Origin: Bacillus sp. FJAT-27445
GTDB lineage: Bacteria; Bacillota; Bacilli; Bacillales; Cytobacillaceae
Length of the DNA: 64,000 nucleotides
NCBI RefSeq assembly: GCF_001510665.1
Contig: NZ_LMTI01000002.1
Coordinates: 313,246 to 377,245, forward strand
Direction: 5' to 3'
Shown here piece after piece: positions 36,872-45,874 of the stretch. The stretch's first letter is position 1. The number at the start of each line of letters is the position of its first letter. The notes beneath the pieces were generated by a model. That model saw only the letters and a list, made by a program, of their open reading frames with translations. It ran no database searches and had not been told where the DNA came from. Made by a program: the position numbers and the translations under genes.

Positions 36872-38620
36872 TTACTTAAGAAGGCTCAGTATTTTCCTCA
36901 TTTTTTCATTCCCTCCGGCTATTGGCCTCCAGTCGAATTGGACGACACGGCCGCCAAAAGCGGTAACGGAGTTCGTGAAGCTTTTTAGGCCTACGTTTAT
37001 TACAATTGGCTTGTTGTTCACTAGGGCTTCCATTTCCTTCGAAACTTGAAGATTGAATTCCTTAGCAGGCCTTGAAGAAGCGACATGGGCCTTTTCTACA
37101 TCGTTAACCTTCAGACCCACAATTGCCAAAGCGGTACGGACTGCCTCATTGTTGCTGTCCTTAACAATGATGCCGGCTTCAGCAAGCTTTTTCTTTTGCT
37201 CCTGGTAGTCCTGCGGATCGTTTTCGGTTCCGCAAACAGAAGCAACCACATAAATTGTACGGCCTGCATCTTTTGCCTGTGAAACAGCTTTTTTAATAGA
37301 TGGAAGAAGTGCGCTAGCCATATCATCATGCGAACCGTAACCTAGTACGAAGTCTAGTAGGATAACAGCAGTATGTTCATCAGCAGCAGCTTCCTCTATA
37401 AAGTGTGCGCGTGTTTCTGGATCAATCATTGGGTGCGGCTTACCTTGTGTGTATTTATCATCGCCAAGGTCAACGACGACTTGATGGTCTGTTTTCAGGA
37501 CGTAGCCATCTTCATTTTTAATATCAGTTCCGAGCCCAAGAGCATCTGAAATTAGAACTGCGGCCTCGGATGCGAGAGTTCCGCCGGAGAAGAGGCCTTT
37601 TATTGCTTTTTGTTCAGGCTTTAGATCAACGTTCGCTACTTCATATGAACCTGTATCATAATCAGCCTTCACTTTATTGCCTTTTGCAAGGTCGACAGCA
37701 ATCCTAGCTGTTTCTTCCAAGGTATAGGCCTGGTACACATTTCCTTCGTATTGGGTTGGTTTTTCACCAAGAAAAATTGCGACAACCGGCTTGGAAACAG
37801 CTTGAAGCAAGTCGACAACTTCATTGCGGACTTCCTTTGCAGGCGGCTTGGAAATGACACAAATAACCTCTGTTTGCCTGTGGGATTCCAATGCGCGGAT
37901 GCCATCCATCATTGTGATTGCCCCGACAGGCTCCTTCAGGTCACGTCCGCCAGTACCGATTGCGTGGCTGACCCCTTCACCAAGGCGGTCAATGATAGCC
38001 GTTACTTCCTGGATTCCGGTACCTGAGGCACCGACAATCCCGATACGTCCCTTATTGACAACGTTCGCGAACGCGATGGGAATACCGTCAAGAATACCTG
38101 TGCCGCAGTCAGGGCCCATAACTAGGAGGCCTTTTTCGTGGGCCTTTTTCTTCAGCCTGACTTCATCTTCAATTGAAACGTTATCACTGAAAATGAATGG
38201 GTGAAGGCCAAGGTCAAGCGCTTTTTCCGCTTCTTCGGCAGCATAGGTCCCAGGTACGGAAATCAATGCGACAGTTGCATCTGGAAACGCCTTCATTGCT
38301 CTGTCCCAAGTCCTTACTGTTTCAAACTCATTGCCTTTGCTTGCCATTGCCTGATTTTCCAGGTACTCATCCACTTTTACTAGAATTTCATCAATCAACT
38401 TTTCATCATCTGTGTCGATTACAATCGCCATATCGTTCGGCTGTGCTGCTTCAAGTTCCTCTGTATACAATCCTGCTCCTTTGTAAATATCTTTGTTTGC
38501 AGGAGTTCCCATCATGATCTGCGCTTTATTGACCCCTTCAGTTGCCGAAATTGCGTTCGTCAGCAACATCAGGTTAATCGAATCTTGATATGAATTCTTT
38601 TTAATAATTGTATAAATCAC
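36872..38620 (-). CDS. fdrA: Acyl-CoA synthetase-like protein FdrA (AllF)
   Basis: This 582-residue protein is FdrA, related in fold to succinyl-CoA synthetase subunits (GIVGASGTGIQEVTAIIDRL with the nucleotide-binding loop, then GLFSGGTLASEAAVLI). With AllG and AllH it makes carbamoyl phosphate and oxamate from oxalurate in E. coli. The open frame extends 42 codons upstream, but GGGGTGA is correctly placed only for the GTG at 38620, and the sequence after it (VIYTIIKKNSYQDSINLM) looks like the family start. It is the first gene of the fdrA-allG transcript from the promoter at 38718-38746. Confidence 0.88.
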   Translation of the reverse strand: MIYTIIKKNSYQDSINLMLLTNAISATEGVNKAQIMMGTPANKDIYKGAGLYTEELEAAQPNDMAIVIDTDDEKLIDEILVKVDEYLENQAMASKGNEFETVRTWDRAMKAFPDATVALISVPGTYAAEEAEKALDLGLHPFIFSDNVSIEDEVRLKKKAHEKGLLVMGPDCGTGILDGIPIAFANVVNKGRIGIVGASGTGIQEVTAIIDRLGEGVSHAIGTGGRDLKEPVGAITMMDGIRALESHRQTEVICVISKPPAKEVRNEVVDLLQAVSKPVVAIFLGEKPTQYEGNVYQAYTLEETARIAVDLAKGNKVKADYDTGSYEVANVDLKPEQKAIKGLFSGGTLASEAAVLISDALGLGTDIKNEDGYVLKTDHQVVVDLGDDKYTQGKPHPMIDPETRAHFIEEAAADEHTAVILLDFVLGYGSHDDMASALLPSIKKAVSQAKDAGRTIYVVASVCGTENDPQDYQEQKKKLAEAGIIVKDSNNEAVRTALAIVGLKVNDVEKAHVASSRPAKEFNLQVSKEMEALVNNKPIVINVGLKSFTNSVTAFGGRVVQFDWRPIAGGNEKMRKILSLLK

Positions 38621-38717
38621 CTGACGATCACCCCATACATATATTTTTGATAATTGCCCTTCCAGTTGGCGAAACAAATACAAGCCAAATAAGGTGGCAA
38701 TCCCGAGCTCCAAATGC

Positions 38718-38746
38718 AGTATAATCCTTCTTGTATTACAATCCAA
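38718..38746 (-). promoter_or_regulatory. Predicted activator-type promoter of fdrA
   Basis: On the minus strand TTGGAT (38741-38746), a 17-base spacer and TATACT (38718-38723) form a SigA promoter with a poor -35 and good -10. The shared element overlaps the last bases of the -35, exactly as at the MFS promoter. The start codon is about 90 bases downstream. Confidence 0.55.
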
Positions 38747-38782
38747 TAAAATTGCAAGTGGTTACATTACAAAAAAATTAAA
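38745..38782 (-). promoter_or_regulatory. Conserved operator element upstream of fdrA
   Basis: The plus-strand sequence AATAAAATTGCAAGTGGTTA followed by CATTACAAAAAAATTAAA matches the element at 30486-30524 at all but about five positions. On the coding strand it reads TTGTAA, nine bases, TTGCAA. It is the second half of the shared-promoter evidence for an island regulon. Confidence 0.65.
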
Positions 38783-38836
38783 AATTTGCCTTTTTTAACT
38801 ATTTTTTTGTTAATAGTCTATCTCTTATTAAAAAGA

Positions 38837-38877
38837 CAAAAAGAGGCAGGAATCGCCTATCCGGGCGATCCTGCCTC
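38837..38877 (-). terminator. lepA terminator
   Basis: A long stem (GAGGCAGG, a small bulge, ATCGCC, complement on the other side; 38843-38877), followed on the minus strand by TTTTTGTC, lies directly after the lepA stop. Confidence 0.85.
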
Positions 38878-38889
38878 CTAGTTCATTTG

Positions 38890-40725
38890 CTATTTTTTTG
38901 GTCCGTTATCATCCATTTTTAGGACAGCCATAAAAGCCTCCTGCGGAACTTCGACTGAACCAACCTGTTTCATCCGCTTTTTCCCTTCCTTTTGCTTCTC
39001 AAGAAGCTTCCGTTTCCGGGAAATGTCACCGCCGTAACATTTAGCCAGGACGTTTTTACGTATCGCCTTTATCGTTGAACGGGCCACTATTTTTTGTCCG
39101 ATGGCAGCCTGGACAGGAACCTCGAACTGCTGTCTTGGAATCAGGTCCTTCAATTTTTCGACAATCGCCTTGCCTCGTTCATATGCGAAATCCTTATGGA
39201 CGATAAAGCTAAGGGCGTCAACCTTTTCAACATTCAGCAGTATATCCATTTTGACGAGTTTGGATGGCTTGTAGCCAATCAACTCATAATCAAATGAAGC
39301 ATACCCTCTTGTATTCGACTTCAGCTGATCAAAGAAGTCATAAACAATTTCAGCCAAAGGAATTTCATAAACAATGCTAACCCGTTTTTCATCCAGGTAC
39401 TGCATATCGACGAAAATGCCGCGTTTATGCTGACAAAGCTCCATTATCGCACCAACATATTCATTCGGGGCCATCATGCTTGCCTTGACGTAGGGCTCCT
39501 CGACTCGTTCAATTTTTTGCGGATCCGGCATATTGGCCGGGTTGTCCACGTTAAGCTCGGTTCCGTCAGTCATGATGACATGATAGATAACGCTTGGAGC
39601 AGTTGTAATAAGATCAATTTTAAATTCACGCTCAATCCGCTCCTGAATGATTTCCATATGGAGCAGGCCAAGGAATCCGCAGCGGAAACCGAAGCCTAGC
39701 GCCTGGGAAGTCTCAGGCTCGAACTGTAGTGCGGCATCATTTAATTGAAGCTTTTCAAGGGCTTCACGCAAATCGTTGAATTTAGCTGAATCGATTGGAT
39801 ACAAACCGCAATAGACCATCGGGTTCAATTTACGGTAGCCCGGCAGCGCCTCGGTGACCCCGCCCTTGGCATCAGTGATCGTGTCACCAACCCTGGTGTC
39901 GCCAACATTTTTAATTGACGCGGTTAGGAAACCAACATCACCTACGGTAAGCTCATCTCTTGGCTCCGCTTTCGGGGAGAAAACGCCAACTTCGTTTACT
40001 TCGAACTCTTTTCCCGTAGCCATCATTTTAACTTTATCGCCAACCTTGACGGTACCGTCAACAACCCTGATATAGGCGACAACTCCTCGATATGCATCGT
40101 AGAGGGAGTCGAAGATCAATGCCTTTAATGGGGCCTCCGGATTTCCAGTAGGAGGCGGCACCTGCTTGACGACCTGTTCCAGGATGTCTTCAATCCCGAT
40201 ACCTGCTTTCGCGGAAGCAAGGACCGCCTCGGATGCGTCAAGCCCGATAACTTCTTCGATTTCATTTCGCACCCGCTCCGGGTCTGCACTAGGAAGATCA
40301 ATTTTATTGATGACCGGAAGAATTTCGAGATCATTATCGATGGCAAGGTACACGTTGGCCAGCGTTTGGGCTTCAATGCCTTGCGCTGCATCCACAACGA
40401 GGATTGCCCCTTCGCATGCAGCCAGGCTCCGTGAAACTTCATAGGTGAAATCCACGTGGCCCGGAGTATCAATCAGATGGAAAATATATTCTTCGCCGTC
40501 ACTGGCCTTGTATTTTAACTGGACAGCATTTAGCTTGATGGTTATGCCTCTCTCCCGTTCAAGGTCCATCGAGTCAAGCAGCTGGGCCTTCATTTCACGT
40601 GAGGTCAAGGCATTCGTTTTTTCAAGGATTCGGTCGGCAAGTGTCGATTTGCCATGGTCAATATGGGCAATGATCGAAAAGTTCCTGATTTTCGACTGCC
40701 TCTTCAATCTATCTTCATTATTCAA
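38890..40725 (-). CDS. lepA: Elongation factor 4 (LepA)
   Basis: LepA is a translational GTPase, paralogous to EF-G, that acts on stalled or initiating ribosomes. The 611 residues have the G domain ([23 protein letters not shown]), EF-G-like domains II, III and V, and the LepA-specific C-terminal domain ([20 protein letters not shown]). The start is TTG after AGGAGTGA. In B. subtilis hemW follows lepA directly; here about 9.7 kb of other genes intervene. Confidence 0.97.
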   Translation of the reverse strand: MNNEDRLKRQSKIRNFSIIAHIDHGKSTLADRILEKTNALTSREMKAQLLDSMDLERERGITIKLNAVQLKYKASDGEEYIFHLIDTPGHVDFTYEVSRSLAACEGAILVVDAAQGIEAQTLANVYLAIDNDLEILPVINKIDLPSADPERVRNEIEEVIGLDASEAVLASAKAGIGIEDILEQVVKQVPPPTGNPEAPLKALIFDSLYDAYRGVVAYIRVVDGTVKVGDKVKMMATGKEFEVNEVGVFSPKAEPRDELTVGDVGFLTASIKNVGDTRVGDTITDAKGGVTEALPGYRKLNPMVYCGLYPIDSAKFNDLREALEKLQLNDAALQFEPETSQALGFGFRCGFLGLLHMEIIQERIEREFKIDLITTAPSVIYHVIMTDGTELNVDNPANMPDPQKIERVEEPYVKASMMAPNEYVGAIMELCQHKRGIFVDMQYLDEKRVSIVYEIPLAEIVYDFFDQLKSNTRGYASFDYELIGYKPSKLVKMDILLNVEKVDALSFIVHKDFAYERGKAIVEKLKDLIPRQQFEVPVQAAIGQKIVARSTIKAIRKNVLAKCYGGDISRKRKLLEKQKEGKKRMKQVGSVEVPQEAFMAVLKMDDNGPKK

Positions 40726-40923
40726 TAGGGTTCACTCCTGTTTTGCGCACATGTAGACTATTTTTGATTATATCAGCACAAAAATCAACTTTCAATGAAA
40801 AGTGCAGGATGGAGGTCCCTTCGTTAGTTTGGATGGTCCAACGATAGAAAATAATGGAGACCAAGAAGCATTCAACAAAAAGGAGTAAGATCCCTTTTAA
40901 AATGATTGAGACCTGGAAAGAGA

Positions 40924-40948
40924 AAAAAATCCGGGCACAGCCGGATTC
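40924..40948 (-). terminator. yqxA terminator
   Basis: The stem AATCCGG-CTGTG-CCGGATT on the minus strand, followed by seven T residues, lies 17 bases after the yqxA stop. The remaining 40726-40923 stretch before lepA shows no gene. Confidence 0.8.
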
Positions 40949-40964
40949 ATGGTTGAAGCGTATT

Positions 40965-41294
40965 TTACTTTGCAATCAAATCTATTATCGCCTTTGTTGC
41001 TCCTGTCAGCAATGCGGATAGTGCCTTTCCTAAGGAAGAAAAGAGGTTGGATGTTTTGGTTCCTTCACTACCATTATATTTGCGGTCTATTCCCACAGGT
41101 GCAGTCTCGCCGCCCATAAATGCCACTGTCAATTCTCCAGAACGGTCCTTTTCGATGGAAACGGCTGGCTTGAAGGATGGATCCTCGTATCCTTTCGTTC
41201 TTCTGATACCATCATTTGCGACCTGCATTCCCCCTAGAACCAATGCGAACATCAATGCTGCCAGACCCATGCATTTTAGCATAAAAAGCTTCAA
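40965..41294 (-). CDS. yqxA: YqxA family protein (DUF3679)
   Basis: This 109-residue protein is the homologue of YqxA, located between spoIIP and lepA in Bacillus. It has one N-terminal transmembrane helix (GLAALMFALVLGGMQVA) and an extracytoplasmic or peripheral remainder. The start is TTG after AGAAGGAGGG. The function is not known; the position next to spoIIP suggests sporulation expression. Confidence 0.85.
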   Translation of the reverse strand: MKLFMLKCMGLAALMFALVLGGMQVANDGIRRTKGYEDPSFKPAVSIEKDRSGELTVAFMGGETAPVGIDRKYNGSEGTKTSNLFSSLGKALSALLTGATKAIIDLIAK

Positions 41295-41308
41295 GCCAAT
41301 CCCTCCTT

Positions 41309-42493
41309 CTAGTTTTTGTTGGCAGGCTGGCCGATCGGTTTATCTACACTTTCGGCTTGCCAGAAATAGTCGGCAAACACATCGGCGAGCGCTTCTGCGG
41401 AACGGTTCAATTCTTCAAAGGTATTATCGACTCCTCCAAATTCAATGAGGATGGCGTTACCTGATAAATCCTGGTTGAATTTACCGTTCGTTCTCTTTCC
41501 CTTTTTAACCAATACCCCCCAGCTGAGCCCCCTGTAATTTTTCTCGAGAAGCTCATGAAGTTCTGTTGCGAATTGCAAATTTTGTTTGTAATTGGGATTA
41601 TCGCCGCCGATAATGAATGCCAGCTTGGCGTAGGAAGTTCCATTGATAATTTTGGTAGTATCTTTTTTCCGTTTGGAATCCCTGTGGATGTCGATATAAT
41701 ATTGAAGTTCCTTGTTGGTGGCCATTGCTTCCCTTACAACATTCCTTGCTTCCGAATAGGATTGCTCGTATCCCAGTTTTTTGGTGAGTAAATTTTTATT
41801 AATGTCTGTTTTATCAACAGTCGTGCCGATGCCCCTTGCTTCGAGGCTTTTCTTCAGTGTATTTCCGATTTGCGTGACGTTGATTTTTGAATGATAGGCA
41901 CGATTAGGATCTTTTTCACCTTTCAGGTAAGGCAAATACGACTCCCTATTATGGGAAAAGTAAATGAACACTCCCTCCTTCCATCTAGCGGCCGGGGGTC
42001 TGTCAGTCCCGGTGGAAGGCGGGATATCATTCAGGTTCTGAAGGGCAGCTTCCCGCTCAGCCCTCATAATTTCGATGGGAGGTGCCGATTCTATTGGCAT
42101 ATTTGTATAGTTTGTCCCCTCGCCGGCAACCGCGATCCGGCCATCGAACAAATAAAATCCTGGTAATTCCCTGCCTAGCAGGCTCCTAGGATCATCAAGC
42201 TGAATATTTGCCGATAAAGCAAGAAAGAGATTCGCGAGTTTCGGGCTTGCCCCTTTACCGTTTTTCTCTGCAAAATAATGATTTTCCCACCCAATAAATT
42301 GGTAGAGGAGATCCGCATTTATTTTTTCCGGATAGTGGTTTAGTGCCAAGGGAGACTGGCTATTTCCCGAATTCATGGAAGTGAGAAGCCCGCTTACCGA
42401 AAACGTACAAAGCAAAAGAAGAGCCAGCAGCCCGATTCCCTTTGCCAGGCTAGGCCCTGATAGAATAACCGCATTATTCACTCTGTTTTTCAT
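41309..42493 (-). CDS. spoIIP: Stage II sporulation protein P
   Basis: SpoIIP is a membrane-anchored peptidoglycan amidase/endopeptidase. With SpoIID and SpoIIM it thins septal wall and drives engulfment. The 394 residues contain an N-terminal membrane anchor (about 18-36) and the SpoIIP catalytic domain with KEGVFIYFSHNRESYLPYL, YIDIHRDS and GNAILIEFGGVDNT, whose His and Glu residues form the zinc site. It lies between gpr and yqxA, the standard Bacillus order. Confidence 0.95.
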   Translation of the reverse strand: MKNRVNNAVILSGPSLAKGIGLLALLLLCTFSVSGLLTSMNSGNSQSPLALNHYPEKINADLLYQFIGWENHYFAEKNGKGASPKLANLFLALSANIQLDDPRSLLGRELPGFYLFDGRIAVAGEGTNYTNMPIESAPPIEIMRAEREAALQNLNDIPPSTGTDRPPAARWKEGVFIYFSHNRESYLPYLKGEKDPNRAYHSKINVTQIGNTLKKSLEARGIGTTVDKTDINKNLLTKKLGYEQSYSEARNVVREAMATNKELQYYIDIHRDSKRKKDTTKIINGTSYAKLAFIIGGDNPNYKQNLQFATELHELLEKNYRGLSWGVLVKKGKRTNGKFNQDLSGNAILIEFGGVDNTFEELNRSAEALADVFADYFWQAESVDKPIGQPANKN

Positions 42494-42672
42494 CGTTCCA
42501 CCAACCCTGCCATATTGATAACCAGCAGCTTCTGGCTCGTCTTTCTTCCAAAAAGGAATGGCCGAAACTGTTTTCCTAGTAAATCATATGACTCCGCTAG
42601 AGTTGGTAGAACCTGTTTTTCCTTTATGGCAAAGCTTATCCAAGTTCAACAGGCGCATGTCGCCTGGTTCTT

Positions 42673-43797
42673 TTATCGGGTATAGTAGCCTGCATTTCCC
42701 TGATCCACAACTGTGTGAAGTGAAGCATTTAGGCCGTTAGCAATCAGGTTGGCCATATCCTCAATGAAAACATCTACTTCCTTCGGGGTGACCATTAGAT
42801 TGTGGCCAAGCGGGGCCAGTACCTCTTGGATCAACTGGCGCTTTTCTTCCTCCTCAAGGGTACCTACAATACCTAGAAACGTTTTTCTATGCTCCTCTTC
42901 CGGAAGATCCTCCTGGGTCAATTTCGTCTTTTCCCCAAAGGTCATTCCCGCTGGGACTAGAGACCTTGAAGGTTTGTTTCCTTCCCTCATTTCCTTGCCA
43001 AAATGCTTTAAAACAAAATCAATTGCATCACTTGTAATGGAGACCGCATCGACAACTGTAGGGACACCGATTGCAATTACCGGGATTCCAAGTGTCTCCT
43101 TGCTGAGTTCCTTCCTTTTGTTTCCTACCCCGGATCCCGGATGAATGCCAGTGTCCGAAATCTGAATTGTCGAGTTGACCCTTTCTATCGACCTTGAAGC
43201 CAGCGCATCAACCGCGATGACAAAACCAGGTTTAATTTTCTCGACTACCCCATGGATAATATCGCTTGTTTCAATCCCCGTCAGCCCCATGACACCGGGG
43301 GCCAGAGCACTCACCGAACGATATCCTTCCTGTACATTTTCAGGCTGAAGGTCAAATAGATGCCTTGTCACAAGAAGATTCTCACATACAATTGGCCCTA
43401 GCGCGTCCGGAGTAACGTTCCAGTTTCCTAGCCCAACTACAAGACAGGATTCTTCCTTGCCAATACCAGCACTTTCAAGGAAACCTGCGAATTCTTCCGC
43501 AAAAAGTTCTCCAACCTTCTTTTGAAGCTCTGTATCCTGCTGCCGAATGCCAGCTACTTCAATGGTTAAATAACGCCCTGGCTTCTTGCCAATTTGCTCT
43601 TGCCCTTCTTTTGTAATTTCAACGAGGGACACCTTCATTCCTTCGATTTCTTTTTCCTTGATAATAACCCCTTCAATTTGGGAAACGTTTCGCTCCTGGC
43701 CAATCGTTCCCTCCCGGCCAGCAATCGCCATTTCCCTTGCTTCAACAGCAAGATCTGTCCTTACTCCATATTTGCCAACATCAACAGATCCACTCAT
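42673..43797 (-). CDS. gpr: Germination protease GPR
   Basis: GPR is the aspartic-type A25 endopeptidase that degrades small acid-soluble spore proteins at germination. The 374 residues start [20 protein letters not shown]; the prosequence is removed during spore maturation, near VRTDLAVEA by comparison with characterised GPR. Further family segments are [16 protein letters not shown] and [15 protein letters not shown]. The chosen ATG has GGGGG eight bases upstream. It lies upstream of spoIIP. Confidence 0.96.
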   Translation of the reverse strand: MSGSVDVGKYGVRTDLAVEAREMAIAGREGTIGQERNVSQIEGVIIKEKEIEGMKVSLVEITKEGQEQIGKKPGRYLTIEVAGIRQQDTELQKKVGELFAEEFAGFLESAGIGKEESCLVVGLGNWNVTPDALGPIVCENLLVTRHLFDLQPENVQEGYRSVSALAPGVMGLTGIETSDIIHGVVEKIKPGFVIAVDALASRSIERVNSTIQISDTGIHPGSGVGNKRKELSKETLGIPVIAIGVPTVVDAVSITSDAIDFVLKHFGKEMREGNKPSRSLVPAGMTFGEKTKLTQEDLPEEEHRKTFLGIVGTLEEEEKRQLIQEVLAPLGHNLMVTPKEVDVFIEDMANLIANGLNASLHTVVDQGNAGYYTR

Positions 43798-43920
43798 GCA
43801 CCATGCCCCCAAGTCCTTATTTTAAAAAAGTATGTAACTTACTTTTTATCTTTTCCTTCCAACAAAAATTTCATTCAGGCTGTCAAGGGAAATGGTTTTA
43901 CACATTTTGTCGCTGGAGTA

Positions 43921-43949
43921 TTGCAATATGTGCAGTCGTTTGATAAAAT
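43921..43949 (+). promoter_or_regulatory. Promoter of rpsT
   Basis: TTGCAA (43921-43926), a 17-base spacer and TAAAAT (43944-43949) lie upstream of rpsT and predict a leader of about 80 bases. S20 genes are autogenously regulated in some bacteria; no specific structure is claimed here. Confidence 0.6.
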
Positions 43950-44035
43950 ATCTTTTGTTCCTATTTATGTTTATGGAAGTGAAATTCGAGGAGTTCATAG
44001 AAGTGTCTCTGGTCTTTTTTTAGGAGGTGAATGGA

Positions 44036-44296
44036 ATGCCAAACATTAAATCTGCAATTAAGCGTGTTAAAACAAACGAAGCTAACAATGCTCAAAATAC
44101 AGCTGTAAAGTCTTCAATGCGTACCGCTGTTAAAAAAGCTGAAGCTGCGATTACAGTTAACGACAGCACTGCTGCGAAGGAAGTTTTTTCTGACGCTGCG
44201 AGCAAGCTAGATAAAGCTGCTTCAAAAGGCCTTATCCATAAAAATGCTGCAGCCCGCAAAAAATCCCGTCTTGCAAAGAAAATTAACTCTCTATAA
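44036..44296 (+). CDS. rpsT: 30S ribosomal protein S20
   Basis: S20 binds 16S rRNA early in 30S assembly. The 86-residue lysine/alanine-rich helical protein starts [20 protein letters not shown] and ends with [15 protein letters not shown]. The ATG is placed seven bases after AGGAGGTG; an ATG nine bases earlier lies too close to that site. It is one of the few plus-strand genes and converges on holA. Confidence 0.98.
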   Translation: MPNIKSAIKRVKTNEANNAQNTAVKSSMRTAVKKAEAAITVNDSTAAKEVFSDAASKLDKAASKGLIHKNAAARKKSRLAKKINSL

Positions 44297-44303
44297 GAGT
44301 AAA

Positions 44304-44338
44304 AGCCTGCTTCTGAATCGAAGCAGGCTGTTTTTTTT
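44304..44338 (+). terminator. rpsT terminator
   Basis: A perfect 10-bp stem (AGCCTGCTTC / GAAGCAGGCT) with a six-base loop is followed by eight T residues just after the rpsT stop. Confidence 0.93.
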
Positions 44339-44349
44339 CATTTTTTTAC

Positions 44350-45369
44350 TTACGAGGATTTCCCAAGCTTCATAAGGAACATTTCAACGAGCAGGGATTT
44401 ATCCGCTCCACCAGTTTTCATATGGTAATCGGCATCGGCTAGCTGATTAATTATTCCAGCAAGCTCCTCATCGGAAAATCTTCCAGCGAGCCCGGCTGCC
44501 ATTTTGACTCTGTATGGATGGACTTTCAATATCCCCGCGATTTGCTGCTGTCCGTACCCTTTCCTCGAAAGCTCTTTTATTTGATAAAGAAGCCGGAATT
44601 GCCCGGCCAGCAAAGCAAGGATTTTGATTGGCTCTTCATTCTGCTTTAGTAAGTCATAATAAATGCGAAGCGCTTCCGCTGGTTGGCGGTGGACGACCTT
44701 GTCTATCAGGCTGAAAATGTTTTGTTCCAGCGATTTCGGGATGAGCTTTTCGGCAGCCTGGGCATCGATTCTGCCTCCCGGCCCCGCATATAAGGCAAGC
44801 TTGTCCAATTCATTTGAAAGCATGAACAAGTTGGTACCTGCAAGCGAGCTCACCAATTCAACCGCATCCGGCTCAATTGTAAAATCTCTTCTTTTCGCCT
44901 TGTCGGCAATCCAGGCTTTTAGTTCCTGTTCGGAAAGCTTTTTGAGCTCGGCAGTATTCGCAAGCCGTTTTAATTCCTTCGTTATTTTCTTCCGTTCATC
45001 AAGCTTTTCATATGGAGCAAAAAAAACGAGGATTGAATATGGAGCCGGTTCTTTTAAATAAGACTCGAGCCGGGAGAGATTATGAACTGTTTTTTCTTTT
45101 TGTTTTTCCGAGGTCAAAAAGACCGGATTCTGAATGAAAATGACCTTTCTTTCACCCATAAAAGGGAATGTTTCCGCATCCTCCAATGCAGCCTCTATCG
45201 GAGTTTCCTCCATATCATAAGCCGAAAAATTGAAGTCTCTTTCTTCACCAAGTACCTTATCAAGCAAAAGCTGTCCGGTTTCCCTCATTAAAAAGGTTTC
45301 TGTCCCGTAAAGCAAATAAACTTGAGAAAAGCGCCCGCTTCTTATTTGTTTCCAAATTTCCATTACCAT
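44350..45369 (-). CDS. holA: DNA polymerase III subunit delta
   Basis: The delta subunit opens the sliding clamp as part of the clamp loader. The 339 residues begin MVMEIWKQIRSGRFSQVYLL and have the AAA+-like fold without a Walker A motif, as expected for delta. The C-terminal collar domain contains ILALLAGQFRLLYQIKELSR. The start follows GGGGAG at ten bases; a second ATG two codons on is possible. It converges with rpsT, as in B. subtilis (yqeN). Confidence 0.94.
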   Translation of the reverse strand: MVMEIWKQIRSGRFSQVYLLYGTETFLMRETGQLLLDKVLGEERDFNFSAYDMEETPIEAALEDAETFPFMGERKVIFIQNPVFLTSEKQKEKTVHNLSRLESYLKEPAPYSILVFFAPYEKLDERKKITKELKRLANTAELKKLSEQELKAWIADKAKRRDFTIEPDAVELVSSLAGTNLFMLSNELDKLALYAGPGGRIDAQAAEKLIPKSLEQNIFSLIDKVVHRQPAEALRIYYDLLKQNEEPIKILALLAGQFRLLYQIKELSRKGYGQQQIAGILKVHPYRVKMAAGLAGRFSDEELAGIINQLADADYHMKTGGADKSLLVEMFLMKLGKSS

Positions 45370-45676
45370 GATTGCAACTCTCCCCAAACACTGTGCATTC
45401 CGCACTTTCTATATCTATCCTAATGAAGCCCGTCCGATTTTACAAGCATTCAAAGGGAATCAGGATTCTGGCAGCCCGATTCCCATTTTATATAAACGCC
45501 GGCCGGACAAGCCCCGGGCCTTATCTGCCGACGGAATGCCTTTATTAACTTTAGGTTTGCCCCTTAAAGGCAAACTATTTGTGTTAAGTCCTGACAATAA
45601 GCGCCCAGGCAGGCAGCGCTGGATTTTTTTTCAGGGATGGCTTATACTATTATGGAAATATAGGGAGGGGTAGCTT

Positions 45677-45811
45677 GTGAACGAATTTGAACAAAACGTC
45701 CAGAGCAAACGGAACGATGCAATTGATTCTGGGGTAGGCTTTATTGTTTCCTTTGGATTTTTTGCAACCATGTTCATTATCGCGACAGTCATCCATGCCA
45801 TCGGCTCATAA
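45677..45811 (+). CDS. yqzM: YqzM family small membrane protein
   Basis: This 44-residue protein matches YqzM (NEFEQNVQSKRNDAIDSGVG, then one hydrophobic helix). It starts at GTG after GGGAGGGG. Its place between holA and comEC, on the opposite strand to both, is conserved in Bacillus. The function is unknown. Confidence 0.9.
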   Translation: MNEFEQNVQSKRNDAIDSGVGFIVSFGFFATMFIIATVIHAIGS

Positions 45812-45823
45812 TGGATGCCTTCC

Positions 45824-45850
45824 AAAGGCCGCCCGCTGCGGCCTTTTTTT
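45824..45850 (+). terminator. yqzM terminator
   Basis: The stem AAAGGCCGC / GCGGCCTTT with seven T residues follows the yqzM stop by 12 bases and also faces the comEC 3' end. Confidence 0.88.
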
Positions 45851-45874
45851 ATTGCTGAAGCCCTTTGTTATTGT

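Noticed and set aside
29124-38782. Mobile genetic element as carrier of the fdrA island
   Set aside because: No integrase, transposase, terminal inverted repeat or target duplication is visible at the boundaries, so I describe it as an accessory island without claiming a mobile element.
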